A stretch of DNA of 47,811 bases, from NCBI GenBank assembly GCA_016217555.1, contig JACRHW010000002.1, positions 1-47,811 on the forward strand. Reading direction: 5' to 3'. Positions within the stretch are counted from its first letter, which is position 1, and the number at the start of each line of letters is the position of its first letter. The notes below the pieces were generated by a model. It was not told where the DNA came from and did no database searches. It saw nothing but the letters and a program-made list of their open reading frames with translations. Origin of the DNA: Parcubacteria group bacterium. Its GTDB lineage: Bacteria > Patescibacteriota > Minisyncoccia > UBA6257 > JACRHW01. The translations under genes were made by a program, and so were the position numbers. Positions 15,935-23,483 of this stretch are shown in pieces.

Positions 15935-16399
15935 TTATATCTCAAAAATTTCGCGAAGAGAGTGTTCTAGTATTTCGTTTTGGTCATTAAACACAAATTG
16001 TCCTTTAAACCTCTTGTTTGCAAGGAGTAGTGGCATCCAATGTTTATCATCAGCCCACATAGTATGAAATGGAATCTCATTTACATGGAACCACTCGGGC
16101 CTCATCTCTTCGGTCTCTGTGGGCTTCCCTTTTATATCACGTGCTAAAAACACATGCACCTCCATTTCTTCCAACTTATCCTTCCATGCAAAATCAAGAA
16201 CTCCTACACGTTCAAACATATTAGCCTCAAGTCCGGACTCCTCCAAAAGTTCTCGCCTTGCTGCAACTTCTACCATCTCCCCCTCCTCCACTTTTCCCCC
16301 AAATCCGTTCCACTTTCCCATTCCAAACCCCCGCTTCTTCATACCCAATAATACATGGGGGTGTTTATGCACCACGCACAATGTAAGAATTTTTTTCAT
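15935..16399 (-). CDS. MTH1-type Nudix hydrolase (8-oxo-dGTP diphosphatase family)
   Basis: Sanitises oxidised purine nucleotides by hydrolysis to the monophosphate. A complete Nudix box starts at GKVEEGEMVEVAARRELLEE, and WNGFGGK precedes it as in MTH1. The C-terminal EEMRPEWFHVNEIPF and MWADDKHWMPLLL match the MTH1 subfamily closely. The length is 154 aa. It faces the small membrane-protein gene across a shared terminator. No strong ribosome site is obvious. Confidence 0.9.
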   Translation of the reverse strand: MKKILTLCVVHKHPHVLLGMKKRGFGMGKWNGFGGKVEEGEMVEVAARRELLEESGLEANMFERVGVLDFAWKDKLEEMEVHVFLARDIKGKPTETEEMRPEWFHVNEIPFHTMWADDKHWMPLLLANKRFKGQFVFNDQNEILEHSLREIFEI

Positions 16400-16466
16400 G
16401 ACAATATTGTTTTTCTATGATACTCTAGATAAAGAATATTGAAAAACAAAGGGAGGTGAATAGACC

Positions 16467-16631
16467 ATGTTAATTTGTAAAATTTGTGAAGGGCACATGC
16501 ACACCATGCAGGTTAAGGTATGCAAACGATGCAAGACGTCGAGTGATAAAGATCCAAAAACACTCAAATACTGTACTGCATGCGCAAAGGCTCTCAACAT
16601 CTGCCGCTCTTGTGGCAAAAGCCTTGTTTAA
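16467..16631 (+). CDS. Small zinc-ribbon-like protein, 54 aa
   Basis: It starts at the ATG after a strong GGGAGGTG ribosome site (16451-16458). Four CxxC pairs are visible: CKIC at residues 4-7, CKRC near 19, CTAC near 36 and CRSC near 46, enough for two zinc knuckles. A hairpin terminator (16640-16663) follows the stop. The family is not recognised; nucleic-acid or protein binding is the usual job of such proteins. Signals at both ends make this a confident gene despite its size. Confidence 0.75.
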   Translation: MLICKICEGHMHTMQVKVCKRCKTSSDKDPKTLKYCTACAKALNICRSCGKSLV

Positions 16632-16639
16632 TTTCCAAT

Positions 16640-16663
16640 GCTCCCTTATGGAGCCTTTTTATT
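16640..16663 (+). terminator. Terminator of the 54-aa zinc protein gene
   Basis: GCTCC/GGAGC stem followed by CTTTTTATTT. Confidence 0.65.
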
Positions 16664-16883
16664 TCTCAATATACTTAAATCTAGGCATTTTATTCCCATC
16701 CACATCAACATCTTCTAAAAACATCGCAATGGGTCTCACCCATATATGTCTCTCACCATACAACACACGATACACCACCATCTCTTCGAGTGTTTCACTA
16801 TGTCTTGCAATCCCAATCACCTCATATCTATTCCCTTTATAGTGCTCGTATATTCCTAATTTTATTTTTCTAAGTTCTTCCAT
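16659..16883 (-). CDS. DUF1653 family protein
   Basis: Short protein with the DUF1653 pattern: KLGIYEHYKGNRYEVIGIA, then an E-VVYRVLYGERHIWVRP strand and MFLEDV near the end. The biochemical role of the family is unknown. The start at MEELRKIKLG lies 14 bp inside the cupin gene, giving overlap and coupling; ATG two codons earlier is an alternative. It is the last gene of the five-gene operon that starts at 18677. Confidence 0.85.
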   Translation of the reverse strand: MEELRKIKLGIYEHYKGNRYEVIGIARHSETLEEMVVYRVLYGERHIWVRPIAMFLEDVDVDGNKMPRFKYIEK

Positions 16884-17208
16884 AGTCATCTTCGTAACGG
16901 ATGATATCGTCCTCATCAAACACGCCAAAACCAATCTCCACAAGAGTTCCTCCACGTTTTGAAAAAAGACGATGTTTCGCTCTTTTGGGTACGCGTATAA
17001 CATCCCCCACACGATGTCTCATCTCCCTACCACGCACAACAGACCCAATGTCCCCCTCAACAACAATCCACGTTTCACTCCTCTTCCTATGACTCTGCAA
17101 ACTCAATCGTGAGTTGGGCTTAATGCCAATGGTCTTTAAATGCCACCCCATTCCACTTTCTAGGTTAGTAAAATATCCCCAAGGTCTTTTTACTGTATTG
17201 CGTTTCAT
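16870..17208 (-). CDS. Cupin, mannose-6-phosphate isomerase type II-like
   Basis: Single cupin barrel of 112 aa: RPWGYF at the start (typical of the isomerase domain of bifunctional GMP enzymes), the metal-site strand SLQSHRKRSETWIVVEG with His and Glu ligands, and VPKRAKHRLF with the later His. It could isomerise a hexose phosphate or a related sugar nucleotide precursor. It lies 6 bp downstream of the 17215-17748 gene in the operon. The company of a cytidylyltransferase supports a role in sugar or glycolipid metabolism. Confidence 0.85.
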   Translation of the reverse strand: MKRNTVKRPWGYFTNLESGMGWHLKTIGIKPNSRLSLQSHRKRSETWIVVEGDIGSVVRGREMRHRVGDVIRVPKRAKHRLFSKRGGTLVEIGFGVFDEDDIIRYEDDYGRT

Positions 17209-17214
17209 ACCATT

Positions 17215-17748
17215 TTATTTTAGCTGATGACGATACCACCCGACAAGCCTCTTCACAAGAATCTCCACATCCTCACGACTTCTCTTGCGCACCTCCGAGC
17301 TCGGTGTCCCAGGACCATCGTCGTCTTCTAATTCATATACAATATGTCCTGGTTGTACCTTTGCAAAAAGATCCTCTGGTTGTTTCTCAACCCCACTCAA
17401 CTCCTTATTATAATAAAGCGAAGGAATACCGGCACCCCCTGAAAATAGTTTAATTCCGTGTGAATTATAGATCCTCTTCATTACATCGGGATCTTCATGT
17501 GAACTATCAAAACCTATTGTAGCGACATCAAACATAAGCCCAGCATAAATCGTATCCATAACTTTTCTCATAATAAGCGTCGGAATCCTTCCCGATGCAT
17601 CATCGCCAATAATCAAACGATACTCATTTTTCTCTAAATGTGGACGTAATTGGTCAAGAAGGCGTTGAATCGGCTCCTCAAGCTCCACTATTTCTTTATA
17701 GTGAATATGCTCCTCCATTTCTCGACTAGAAATTGTTTCACGTGACAT
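17215..17748 (-). CDS. Conserved hypothetical, possibly phosphoribosyltransferase-like
   Basis: 177 aa. The stretch RLIIGDDASGRIPTLIMRKV near residues 43-62 resembles the phosphate-binding turn of PRTase-fold proteins, but the normal PRPP loop (two acids followed by a glycine- and threonine-rich loop) is absent or altered to LEDDDGPGTPSSEV near residue 140. No membrane segment. It sits in the middle of the 18677-16659 operon. The PRTase link is weak and the family is best regarded as unknown. Confidence 0.6.
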   Translation of the reverse strand: MSRETISSREMEEHIHYKEIVELEEPIQRLLDQLRPHLEKNEYRLIIGDDASGRIPTLIMRKVMDTIYAGLMFDVATIGFDSSHEDPDVMKRIYNSHGIKLFSGGAGIPSLYYNKELSGVEKQPEDLFAKVQPGHIVYELEDDDGPGTPSSEVRKRSREDVEILVKRLVGWYRHQLK

Positions 17749-17778
17749 ATTTTTAGGTATCCCTGTTTCATAATATCC

Positions 17779-18159
17779 TTACCCCTTCTTTCTATGCTCT
17801 TTTTTAATACGCCAATATACGCTTTCAGTTCCTGGCTCCTGTTTTGTATTCTTCATTAATTTTGCTGGATATTTCTTTGCGACACATGCAAGCCTTTTTC
17901 GAATTATCTTTTCAGTATCAATACCGAGAAGTACCGACATCTCAATTGCATAAATCAAAACATCAGCAAGCTCACCTCTTATTTCTTCCAGTTTCTCCTT
18001 ATTCTTTTTTACCTCTTCAAGAGAAAGATTCTCCCATTGAAATAGCTCCAAAAGTTCTGCTCCTTCAATCATAATAGACTTCGCCACATCCGAAGGGCGC
18101 AAATTGTCCCAACCACGATCCTTTAAGTGTTTATAAATTTTCTTCTCTAATTCTTTCAT
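17779..18159 (-). CDS. MazG-like nucleotide pyrophosphohydrolase
   Basis: All-alpha NTP pyrophosphatase of the small RS21-C6/dCTPase-like group. It hydrolyses non-canonical or excess NTPs to NMP and pyrophosphate. Metal-binding motifs are visible as EGAELLELFQW and ELADVLIYAIEM. The start ATG overlaps the stop of the nucleotidyltransferase by four bases (ATGA), showing translational coupling. The C-terminal tail (YWRIKKEHRKKG) is basic. Length is 126 aa from the chosen start. Confidence 0.85.
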   Translation of the reverse strand: MKELEKKIYKHLKDRGWDNLRPSDVAKSIMIEGAELLELFQWENLSLEEVKKNKEKLEEIRGELADVLIYAIEMSVLLGIDTEKIIRKRLACVAKKYPAKLMKNTKQEPGTESVYWRIKKEHRKKG

Positions 18160-18677
18160 ATTGTTTTCTTTACCCCACAACAATTCTTAAATAATTTTTC
18201 ACTTCCACACGAGCAGGGAGAATTATTCTTATACTTCTCGACAAGCCACGAGCTAGATTGCACCTTTCCTCCATATCCAATACCAAACACCATTTTACAT
18301 CCTATATCCCGACACACCGGAACCTCTGGTATATTTTTTCGCGTCCTGTCTCCCCCATTTACAAAGATGTCTGGTTTAACCCTAATAAGATCTTCGCACA
18401 CACTACGATCCTCAACCTCTTTTGTGTGCCGCGTAAGCACCACTCTATCCACGCACCCGATCGCTTCAATTAATTCTTTTCGCTCTTTCTGTGGCATAAA
18501 CACATACCCCTTTTTCTTTTTGAGCCAGTTATCATTATTTAAAATTACCACGAGTTTATCGCCCAGCTTTTTTGCCTCTTGCATCATGCGCACGTGACCA
18601 ATATGAAGTGGATCAAATCCACCACTTACCGCAACAACAATTTTTTCTTTTTTCTTCGAAAGATTAAACCCAATCAT
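18156..18677 (-). CDS. Cytidylyltransferase-like nucleotidyltransferase with C-terminal SEC-C zinc motif
   Basis: The core is a TagD/RfaE-type transferase: SGGFDPLHIGHVRMM with the HxGH motif near residue 30, and VNGGDRTRKNIPE near residue 110. It would join CTP or ATP to a phosphorylated polyol or sugar. The last about 20 residues, SPCSCGSEKLFKNCCG, are a SEC-C zinc motif, better known from the SecA tail. The SecA in this window has lost its own tail. First gene of the five-gene operon, 14 bp from its predicted start of transcription. Confidence 0.85.
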   Translation of the reverse strand: MIGFNLSKKKEKIVVAVSGGFDPLHIGHVRMMQEAKKLGDKLVVILNNDNWLKKKKGYVFMPQKERKELIEAIGCVDRVVLTRHTKEVEDRSVCEDLIRVKPDIFVNGGDRTRKNIPEVPVCRDIGCKMVFGIGYGGKVQSSSWLVEKYKNNSPCSCGSEKLFKNCCGVKKTI

Positions 18678-18697
18678 AAAAAATGTTTCACACATAT

Positions 18698-18726
18698 ACT
18701 ATAGAAATATTTTTTCTAAATATCAA
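18698..18726 (-). promoter_or_regulatory. Promoter of the nucleotidyltransferase operon
   Basis: TTGATA (18726-18721) and TATAGT (18703-18698) with a 17-bp spacer on the minus strand. The predicted start is near 18691. Confidence 0.6.
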
Positions 18727-18789
18727 TCACGAAATTCAAGAATACAAAAAACACTGCCATTATGTATCGACAACAACAAAGGATTTTTA

Positions 18790-18823
18790 ACTCCCTTATC
18801 TAACGATCGTCACTTAAGGGAGT
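18790..18823. repeat. Isolated hairpin
   Basis: ACTCCCTTA/TAAGGGAGT stem with a loop containing the palindrome ACGATCGT. It lies between the operon promoter and the nuclease terminator; its function is unclear. Confidence 0.5.
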
Positions 18824-18830
18824 GGGTGTA

Positions 18831-18858
18831 AAAAAAGAAAAAACCGCCCTGGTGGCGG
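18831..18858 (-). terminator. Terminator of the 18867-19610 nuclease gene
   Basis: CCGCC/GGCGG stem followed by TTTTTTCTTTTTT on the minus strand. Confidence 0.75.
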
Positions 18859-18866
18859 AAATAGTG

Positions 18867-19610
18867 TTATGAACGTATTCTAAGAATTTTTATCAATTCC
18901 TCAGTATATTTACAATGTCCACAAGAAGGAGATGTCGGAGGAAGTGTTCCATTAAGGCATGAGTATGCTGCAAAGATTACGGGCTCAATCCACGCATCAT
19001 TTCCTGTATAAGGAATAATCTCCTCCTTAAATTCAAGTTTCGCATCAAACCGATCACGATCTTTCGTTGCATTTTCATAGACAAAATATCCTGTATCCGA
19101 AACCTTGAACCCATTTCTCCTCAGAAGCCATTGATATACTTCTATTTGTCGTTTGTAGGCATCACCATATCCTCCGTCGAGTGTAATAGGTTGCGATGTA
19201 CTTGTTGCTTTGTAATCAACGACAAATAGTGTTCCATCGGGTCCAACCCAAATATCATCAACCGCACCGAAAATAATAAGGTTAGTTTGAGTATGTAAGA
19301 AACGAATCCCCTTAAAATTCTCACGCCATATATCGAGATCGGGGTGTGAAAAAGGTATTGCATCAATACCATACTGCACCATAAGAGGGTGCGAAATTCT
19401 TTGTGCACGATAGATATCAAACTCCTTTTTGAGAAGCGCGTCCACGGCGAGATTTAAATTAAGCCCAAAATCGCTCGACGTGCTTAGATCGGTCCGTCGA
19501 TCAAGAAAGAAACAACGCGGACATTTCATAAAAAGCTCGAGTTTTGTTCTGCTTACCTCAAAAGGGATTATCGAACCAGGTAGATACAAACGTTTTTTCC
19601 ATGAACCCAT
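18867..19610 (-). CDS. PD-(D/E)XK nuclease, Cas4/RecB-AddB-like with Fe-S cysteines
   Basis: Full-length (247 aa) member of the RecB-family nucleases. The core is visible as FGAVDDIWVGPDGTLFVVDY, followed by KATSTS (motif D-x12-DYKA), and a QIEVYQWLLRRNGF helix (the QxxxY motif). A CPRC pair near residue 32 and a CGHCKY pair near the C-terminus supply four cysteines, as expected for a Cas4/AddB-type iron-sulphur cluster. There is no CRISPR array or cas gene here, so DNA repair or recombination is likelier. A paralogue truncated at its C-terminus lies at 31740-32317. Confidence 0.85.
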   Translation of the reverse strand: MGSWKKRLYLPGSIIPFEVSRTKLELFMKCPRCFFLDRRTDLSTSSDFGLNLNLAVDALLKKEFDIYRAQRISHPLMVQYGIDAIPFSHPDLDIWRENFKGIRFLHTQTNLIIFGAVDDIWVGPDGTLFVVDYKATSTSQPITLDGGYGDAYKRQIEVYQWLLRRNGFKVSDTGYFVYENATKDRDRFDAKLEFKEEIIPYTGNDAWIEPVIFAAYSCLNGTLPPTSPSCGHCKYTEELIKILRIRS

Positions 19611-19668
19611 GAGAAAACCCTCCCTATCAATGTACTAAAAACACCATAGCACAGAAATGGATTTCATA

Positions 19669-19695
19669 ACAAAAAAAACCACCCGAATGAGTGGT
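19669..19695 (-). terminator. Terminator of the thioesterase operon
   Basis: CCAC/GTGG-based hairpin followed by TTTTTTTTGTT on the minus strand. Confidence 0.65.
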
Positions 19696-19709
19696 CCTGA
19701 AAATTGTTA

Positions 19710-20210
19710 TTATAAACGTGAATCTTTGATTTCTTGTGCAACCCTTAAACGATTTATGCGGCGAATATCTGCCTCCTTATATCGACGCTTCTGTGCTTCT
19801 GTTTCTGGTATCGCTTGTTGGATTTTCGTAGACTTACCATCGGCGTCTACAGCAACAAATGTGAAATAGGCAGAGAATACGTGTCGGCTTTTACACGTAA
19901 GTAAGTTGCCAGCAAACACCTTAATCCCTATCTCCATTGAAGATCCCCATACCCGATTTACAGAGGCCTTGAAGACAAGTGTCTCCCCGCGCCTTGCAGG
20001 GGCAAGAAAACGGATAGAGTCTACGAGAAGAGTTACACAAATCAAATTACTATGATCTTGGGCGACGATGCCAGCCAACCGATCTGCAATCTCAAGCACC
20101 CTTCCTCCAAATACGGTTTCAATAGCATTCAGGTCATTATGAAAAATCTGATAGGGATAATGATCAATTACTGAATAAGAAACTTTTTTTGCTGGCGGAT
20201 CGTCAATCAT
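19710..20210 (-). CDS. Acyl-CoA thioesterase, hotdog fold (YciA/ACOT type)
   Basis: Hydrolyses acyl-CoA thioesters. The hotdog core is seen in IFHNDLNAIETVFGGRVLEI (the N and D positions of the ACOT active site are present) and DSIRFLAPARRGETLVFKAS. The FVAVDADGKS strand matches the C-terminal hotdog half. Length is 166 aa. The start overlaps the stop of the upstream 20207-20557 gene by four bases, so the two are coupled. The acyl substrate is unknown. Confidence 0.88.
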   Translation of the reverse strand: MIDDPPAKKVSYSVIDHYPYQIFHNDLNAIETVFGGRVLEIADRLAGIVAQDHSNLICVTLLVDSIRFLAPARRGETLVFKASVNRVWGSSMEIGIKVFAGNLLTCKSRHVFSAYFTFVAVDADGKSTKIQQAIPETEAQKRRYKEADIRRINRLRVAQEIKDSRL

Positions 20211-20557
20211 GGCATTTCCTGGTAGATCCCAAGAATAACAATCTCAGCAATAGGAGATGTCCATGAATATCTTGCTAGTTCAGCACCATGAACAATTCTT
20301 TCTCCAACACAAAATTCCTGAGAGATATATCTAAGCCCCTTATATCCCCGGTGTGCCTGAAAGCTATCCTTATAGCGAACGACGTGCGCAAGACACATTT
20401 CTGGTCTTACAATCTCAAAAAGATAGATATTTCTAGATTGTGTAGTCACCACAATAAGAGTCTTTGATCTCAGGGAAGAAATCGTTATTTTCTCCGCCCC
20501 AATTCCAGTCGCACTAACCAATTCATCGAGTTGCGTATTGGTTGCGATTTCCAACAT
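20207..20557 (-). CDS. Hypothetical protein, 116 aa
   Basis: No family is recognised. It looks like a soluble beta-rich protein (alternating hydrophobic strands such as KTLIVVTTQSRNIYLFEIV). An AGGAGG-like ribosome site lies upstream of the ATG. Its stop overlaps the thioesterase start, which is the only hint of function. Confidence 0.65.
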   Translation of the reverse strand: MLEIATNTQLDELVSATGIGAEKITISSLRSKTLIVVTTQSRNIYLFEIVRPEMCLAHVVRYKDSFQAHRGYKGLRYISQEFCVGERIVHGAELARYSWTSPIAEIVILGIYQEMP

Positions 20558-20700
20558 AGCCAGTCTCCTCCTTTTTTACCCACGTTTTTTATGGCAATGG
20601 GCTGAGAATAGGATAACATGCTTCAATAATTTTGTCCATACTTTTGCGTAGGATACTCTATACAAACAAGAGTAGGCTTGTTTGGAAAAACAAAGAAAAC

Positions 20701-20733
20701 AAAATAATAAAAATACTGCGCACAAGCGCGGTT
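20701..20733 (-). terminator. Terminator after xseB
   Basis: GCGC-ACAA-GCGC stem with TATTTTTATTATTTT following on the minus strand. Confidence 0.6.
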
Positions 20734-20777
20734 TTCTTTTTTAAAAAAAGATCCTGAACGTATTGAAGAATTCTCTA

Positions 20778-20981
20778 TTACTCCTCAAACGCTAAATCTT
20801 TTTTGATCTCGACAAATTCATTCTCAACCTTCTTGAGACGCTCATTAAGATTTTTAATAAGCTCCGCTCCTTCTTTCACCTTCTCCAAGCCTTCTTCCAC
20901 ATCAACATCTTTCTGGGTATTGAACCATTTCACAATTCCCTCAAGTTTTGATAACGAATCACTTATTTTTTCTTTTTGCAT
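20778..20981 (-). CDS. xseB: Exodeoxyribonuclease VII small subunit
   Basis: The 67-aa protein is the expected size. SLSKLEGIVKWFNTQKDVDV and EEGLEKVKEGAELIKNLNER match the two-helix XseB fold that coats the XseA stalk in exonuclease VII, a single-strand DNA exonuclease. It is downstream of xseA, separated by palindrome D, so both subunits probably share a transcript. Confidence 0.88.
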   Translation of the reverse strand: MQKEKISDSLSKLEGIVKWFNTQKDVDVEEGLEKVKEGAELIKNLNERLKKVENEFVEIKKDLAFEE

Positions 20982-20998
20982 GTTAGTTGTTTATTTTT

Positions 20999-21157
20999 AA
21001 ATTACGAAGTATCTATTCCGAATCATTCCGCAGGCACGAAGCAGGGTGTTGTCAATCCTTCGGTGTATCCGAATTGGATTGACAACGAAGTGCCTGCGGA
21101 CAGAGCGAGAATATCGCTGGGTATTCTCGCGTGTGAGAAATAGATATTTCGTAATTT
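20999..21157. repeat. Multi-stem palindromic element, family D
   Basis: Outer arms AAATTACGAAGTATCTATT and its complement with one mismatch (20999-21017, 21139-21157) enclose two further stems. CCGCAGGCAC plus GTTGTCAATCC pair perfectly across a TTCGGTGTATCCGAATT loop, and GCGAGAATA/TATTCTCGC has a TCGCTGGG loop. It lies between xseA and xseB. Confidence 0.8.
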
Positions 21158-21161
21158 ACAA

Positions 21162-22802
21162 TTATTTAATTTCTTCAATTTTTGATACGAACTCACCCTT
21201 ATATAATTTTGTCATAACTTTCTCTCCAACAGCAAGATCCTCCACACTTTTCACGACACCACCTTTTACATTCCTAATAATACTATACCCTAATTTTAGA
21301 TTTCTTTCAGGGCTTACCCCCTCAAGGTATGTTTCATACGAAATAAGTTTCCGAGAGACTTCTTTAAAAATCTGTTCGAGTGCAGCACGAGCAAGACCAA
21401 TCATTTCTCGACTTCGTTTTCGTATCTCCTCCAAACGTAAGCCAATACCAAGAAGTGCCTGCTCAAGTTCACGTCCAAGATATTTATAGCGCAAGAAAAG
21501 CTGGCTCATATATCCAAGCATCTGATCCACAGAACCTCGTATATAATTTTTCCGCTCAGAGAGTACTGCTTCGAAAGAATATAATAAATCTTGTGCGAGT
21601 GTAGGTACCCCTTCATGGAGTCGTTTCCATGATTCATTAATAGTCATTGCAACAATAGAAGGGGTTGAGGTTGCCCTGTCAGCAACAAGGTTAGTAATAG
21701 GTACATCCCTATCGTGACCAATACCACAGAGCGTTATAATTTTTGAACTAAAAATGGCACGCGCCACAAACTCATTATTAAACGCCTGTAAATCTTCTAA
21801 ACTTCCCCCACCACGAATGATGACAAGTATATCAAGATCGTCCATGTGTGTATTAAACCACCTGATCCCCCTAAGAATGTCATCAACCGCCCGTGCCCCT
21901 TCGACACGCGCATCATAAAAATATAATTGCAATCCCAACGACTCCAAATTTCTTCTAAAATCATCAATTACCGCCCCAGTACGCGAAGTAATAATACCTA
22001 TACGGGTAATAAATTCTGGAAGCGCTCTTTTTCTCTCAAACAACCCCTCGCTCTCAAGTTTCTTCTTAAGCATCTCATACGCCTTCTTAAGTGATCCCTC
22101 ACCTGCAAGCTCCAAAGAATAAACGAGAAAACTTAATCTCCCTTTTGGCTTATATACATTTGGTACTCCACTTACTTTCACCTCAAGCCCCTCCTCAATC
22201 TGAACCCCCATCCGTTCATAGGTTGAGGGGCGGATATAGCAATTCAAAATACTCTCATCTATTTTATCCTTAAGCGTAAAATAAATTCCAGATGGGTGCA
22301 CCTGCACACTCGACACCTCACCTCGAATAAACACATCTCGCTCTCCAAGAACAGTATTCAAAAAATTCAAAAATCCACTCACCGTAAAAACCTTCTCATT
22401 TTTTTCACCCTCCTCTCCAAAGTTCGAAAGAAGTTGCCTCTGAGCGGCTTTCAAATCTGACCCTCCAGATACCCCCGTCCTCGTCCGAAGCGAATCCTCA
22501 AGGGGGAGTCGATTTATACTAGGGGGGTTGTGGGGGTCACCCCCTTGGAGATGAGTCTTGGACGAGGACGGGGGTATCACAGCACACTCTTTTACTAACG
22601 CCAAAATCTCGCTTCCAAACTCATGGAGTTTTTTCTTCCCAATTCCCTTCACATCGGCAAGCTCCTCATACGTCTTTGGCATTGTTTCTGCCAAAATCTC
22701 TATCGTCTTATTTTGTAGAATATGAAAACGCTCAACTCGCGACCTCCTCGCCGTCTCATTTCTCCACGCCGTCAATTTTTGAAATAATTCTCTCTGCATC
22801 AT
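21162..22802 (-). CDS. xseA: HRDC domain fused to exonuclease VII large subunit
   Basis: Residues about 1-75 are an HRDC nucleic-acid-binding domain (QKLTAWRNETARRSRVERF, then ELADVKGIGKKKLHEFGSEI). From about residue 130 it is a complete XseA: OB-fold VSGFLNFLNTVLGERDVFIR, FTLKDK, then the catalytic RIGIITSRTGAVIDDF, RGGGSLEDL and GIGHDRDVPI motifs, and a coiled stalk. The linker between them is encoded by palindromic element A3 in frame. HRDC is normally found on RecQ and RNase D. The start is one of two adjacent ATGs (22802/22799) without a clear ribosome site. Confidence 0.92.
   Translation of the reverse strand: MMQRELFQKLTAWRNETARRSRVERFHILQNKTIEILAETMPKTYEELADVKGIGKKKLHEFGSEILALVKECAVIPPSSSKTHLQGGDPHNPPSINRLPLEDSLRTRTGVSGGSDLKAAQRQLLSNFGEEGEKNEKVFTVSGFLNFLNTVLGERDVFIRGEVSSVQVHPSGIYFTLKDKIDESILNCYIRPSTYERMGVQIEEGLEVKVSGVPNVYKPKGRLSFLVYSLELAGEGSLKKAYEMLKKKLESEGLFERKRALPEFITRIGIITSRTGAVIDDFRRNLESLGLQLYFYDARVEGARAVDDILRGIRWFNTHMDDLDILVIIRGGGSLEDLQAFNNEFVARAIFSSKIITLCGIGHDRDVPITNLVADRATSTPSIVAMTINESWKRLHEGVPTLAQDLLYSFEAVLSERKNYIRGSVDQMLGYMSQLFLRYKYLGRELEQALLGIGLRLEEIRKRSREMIGLARAALEQIFKEVSRKLISYETYLEGVSPERNLKLGYSIIRNVKGGVVKSVEDLAVGEKVMTKLYKGEFVSKIEEIK
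22468..22578. repeat. Palindromic element, family A copy 3, inside xseA
   Basis: Exactly 111 bp with perfect 19-bp arms (GATACCCCCGTCCTCGTCC and its complement) around the family A core GCGAATCCTCAAGGGGGAGT ... CACCCCCTTGGAGATGAG. It is read through in frame and contributes 37 codons to the HRDC-XseA linker. Confidence 0.9.
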
Positions 22803-22825
22803 ACTCAAATATACCAAATGTCTTA

Positions 22826-22853
22826 TAAAAAAGAAAAACCGTTAATTAACGGC
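22826..22853 (-). terminator. Terminator of the 22868-23164 gene
   Basis: CCGTTAATTAACGG hairpin followed by TTTTTCTTTTTT on the minus strand. Confidence 0.75.
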
Positions 22854-22867
22854 CTTGTTTTTTGTTT

Positions 22868-23164
22868 TTAGAGCAGAGGATCTACAGACAAACCTTCTAC
22901 ATAAAACAATTGAGACCATTCAGCGTACATCTCATCACGATGATTTGCCCTTTTAGCGGCAACAAGAACGTCCTGCTCCCTTCCATTTTGAAACGCCTCA
23001 ATAATCTGCTTTGAGCTCATACCAGATCTTTCTGAATCATCAAGATAGCGGCCGACGGTTGGGCTACCAGCATCTAATGCGGAATGCAATTTTTTATAAT
23101 CAGGAAATTCTGCCTTAACCTTTTTCACAAAATCTGTAGAATATCTCACTGCAATTTTCCTCAT
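22868..23164 (-). CDS. Hypothetical protein, 98 aa
   Basis: Family not recognised. A soluble, mostly helical protein with KIAVRYSTDFVKKVKAEFPD at the start and a SPTVGRYLDD segment. It has its own terminator and sits alone between xseA and another small gene. No motif points to function. Confidence 0.6.
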   Translation of the reverse strand: MRKIAVRYSTDFVKKVKAEFPDYKKLHSALDAGSPTVGRYLDDSERSGMSSKQIIEAFQNGREQDVLVAAKRANHRDEMYAEWSQLFYVEGLSVDPLL

Positions 23165-23203
23165 TTTTTATAGGCTACTATGCGACCGCATGATATGTGG
23201 GAA

Positions 23204-23229
23204 ACAAAAAAGCCTCACGTTATGAGGCA
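23204..23229 (-). terminator. Terminator overlapping the end of 23215-23436
   Basis: GCCTCA/TGAGGC stem spanning the stop codon, followed by TTTTTTGTTT on the minus strand. Confidence 0.65.
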
Positions 23230-23436
23230 ATCTATTTCATAATCATGATTTTGAACGAGACCCTGTTGCAAAAGTTCTCCCCAAATCATATGTGGTGACA
23301 TCCAATCGTTCGTGTGTTTAAGTATCTTCAGAATTGCTTTTTGATATTCATTACTGAGATAACTTTCTACCCTATGGAAATCTTTTATGAGCCGGGCCCT
23401 CGTTCTAAGTGCACCTTGAACAGAAGATAGTTTCAT
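23215..23436 (-). CDS. Hypothetical protein, 73 aa
   Basis: Unrecognised. It is basic and helical, with a middle part (QKAILKILKHTNDWMSPHMI) of winged-helix-like composition, which is only a suggestion. AGGAGG lies a few bases before the ATG and the terminator overlaps the stop, so the gene is probably real. Confidence 0.6.
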   Translation of the reverse strand: MKLSSVQGALRTRARLIKDFHRVESYLSNEYQKAILKILKHTNDWMSPHMIWGELLQQGLVQNHDYEIDCLIT

Positions 23437-23483
23437 CTGAGTATCCTCCTATTTATAATCAAAGATCTGATTTTAAAATAACA

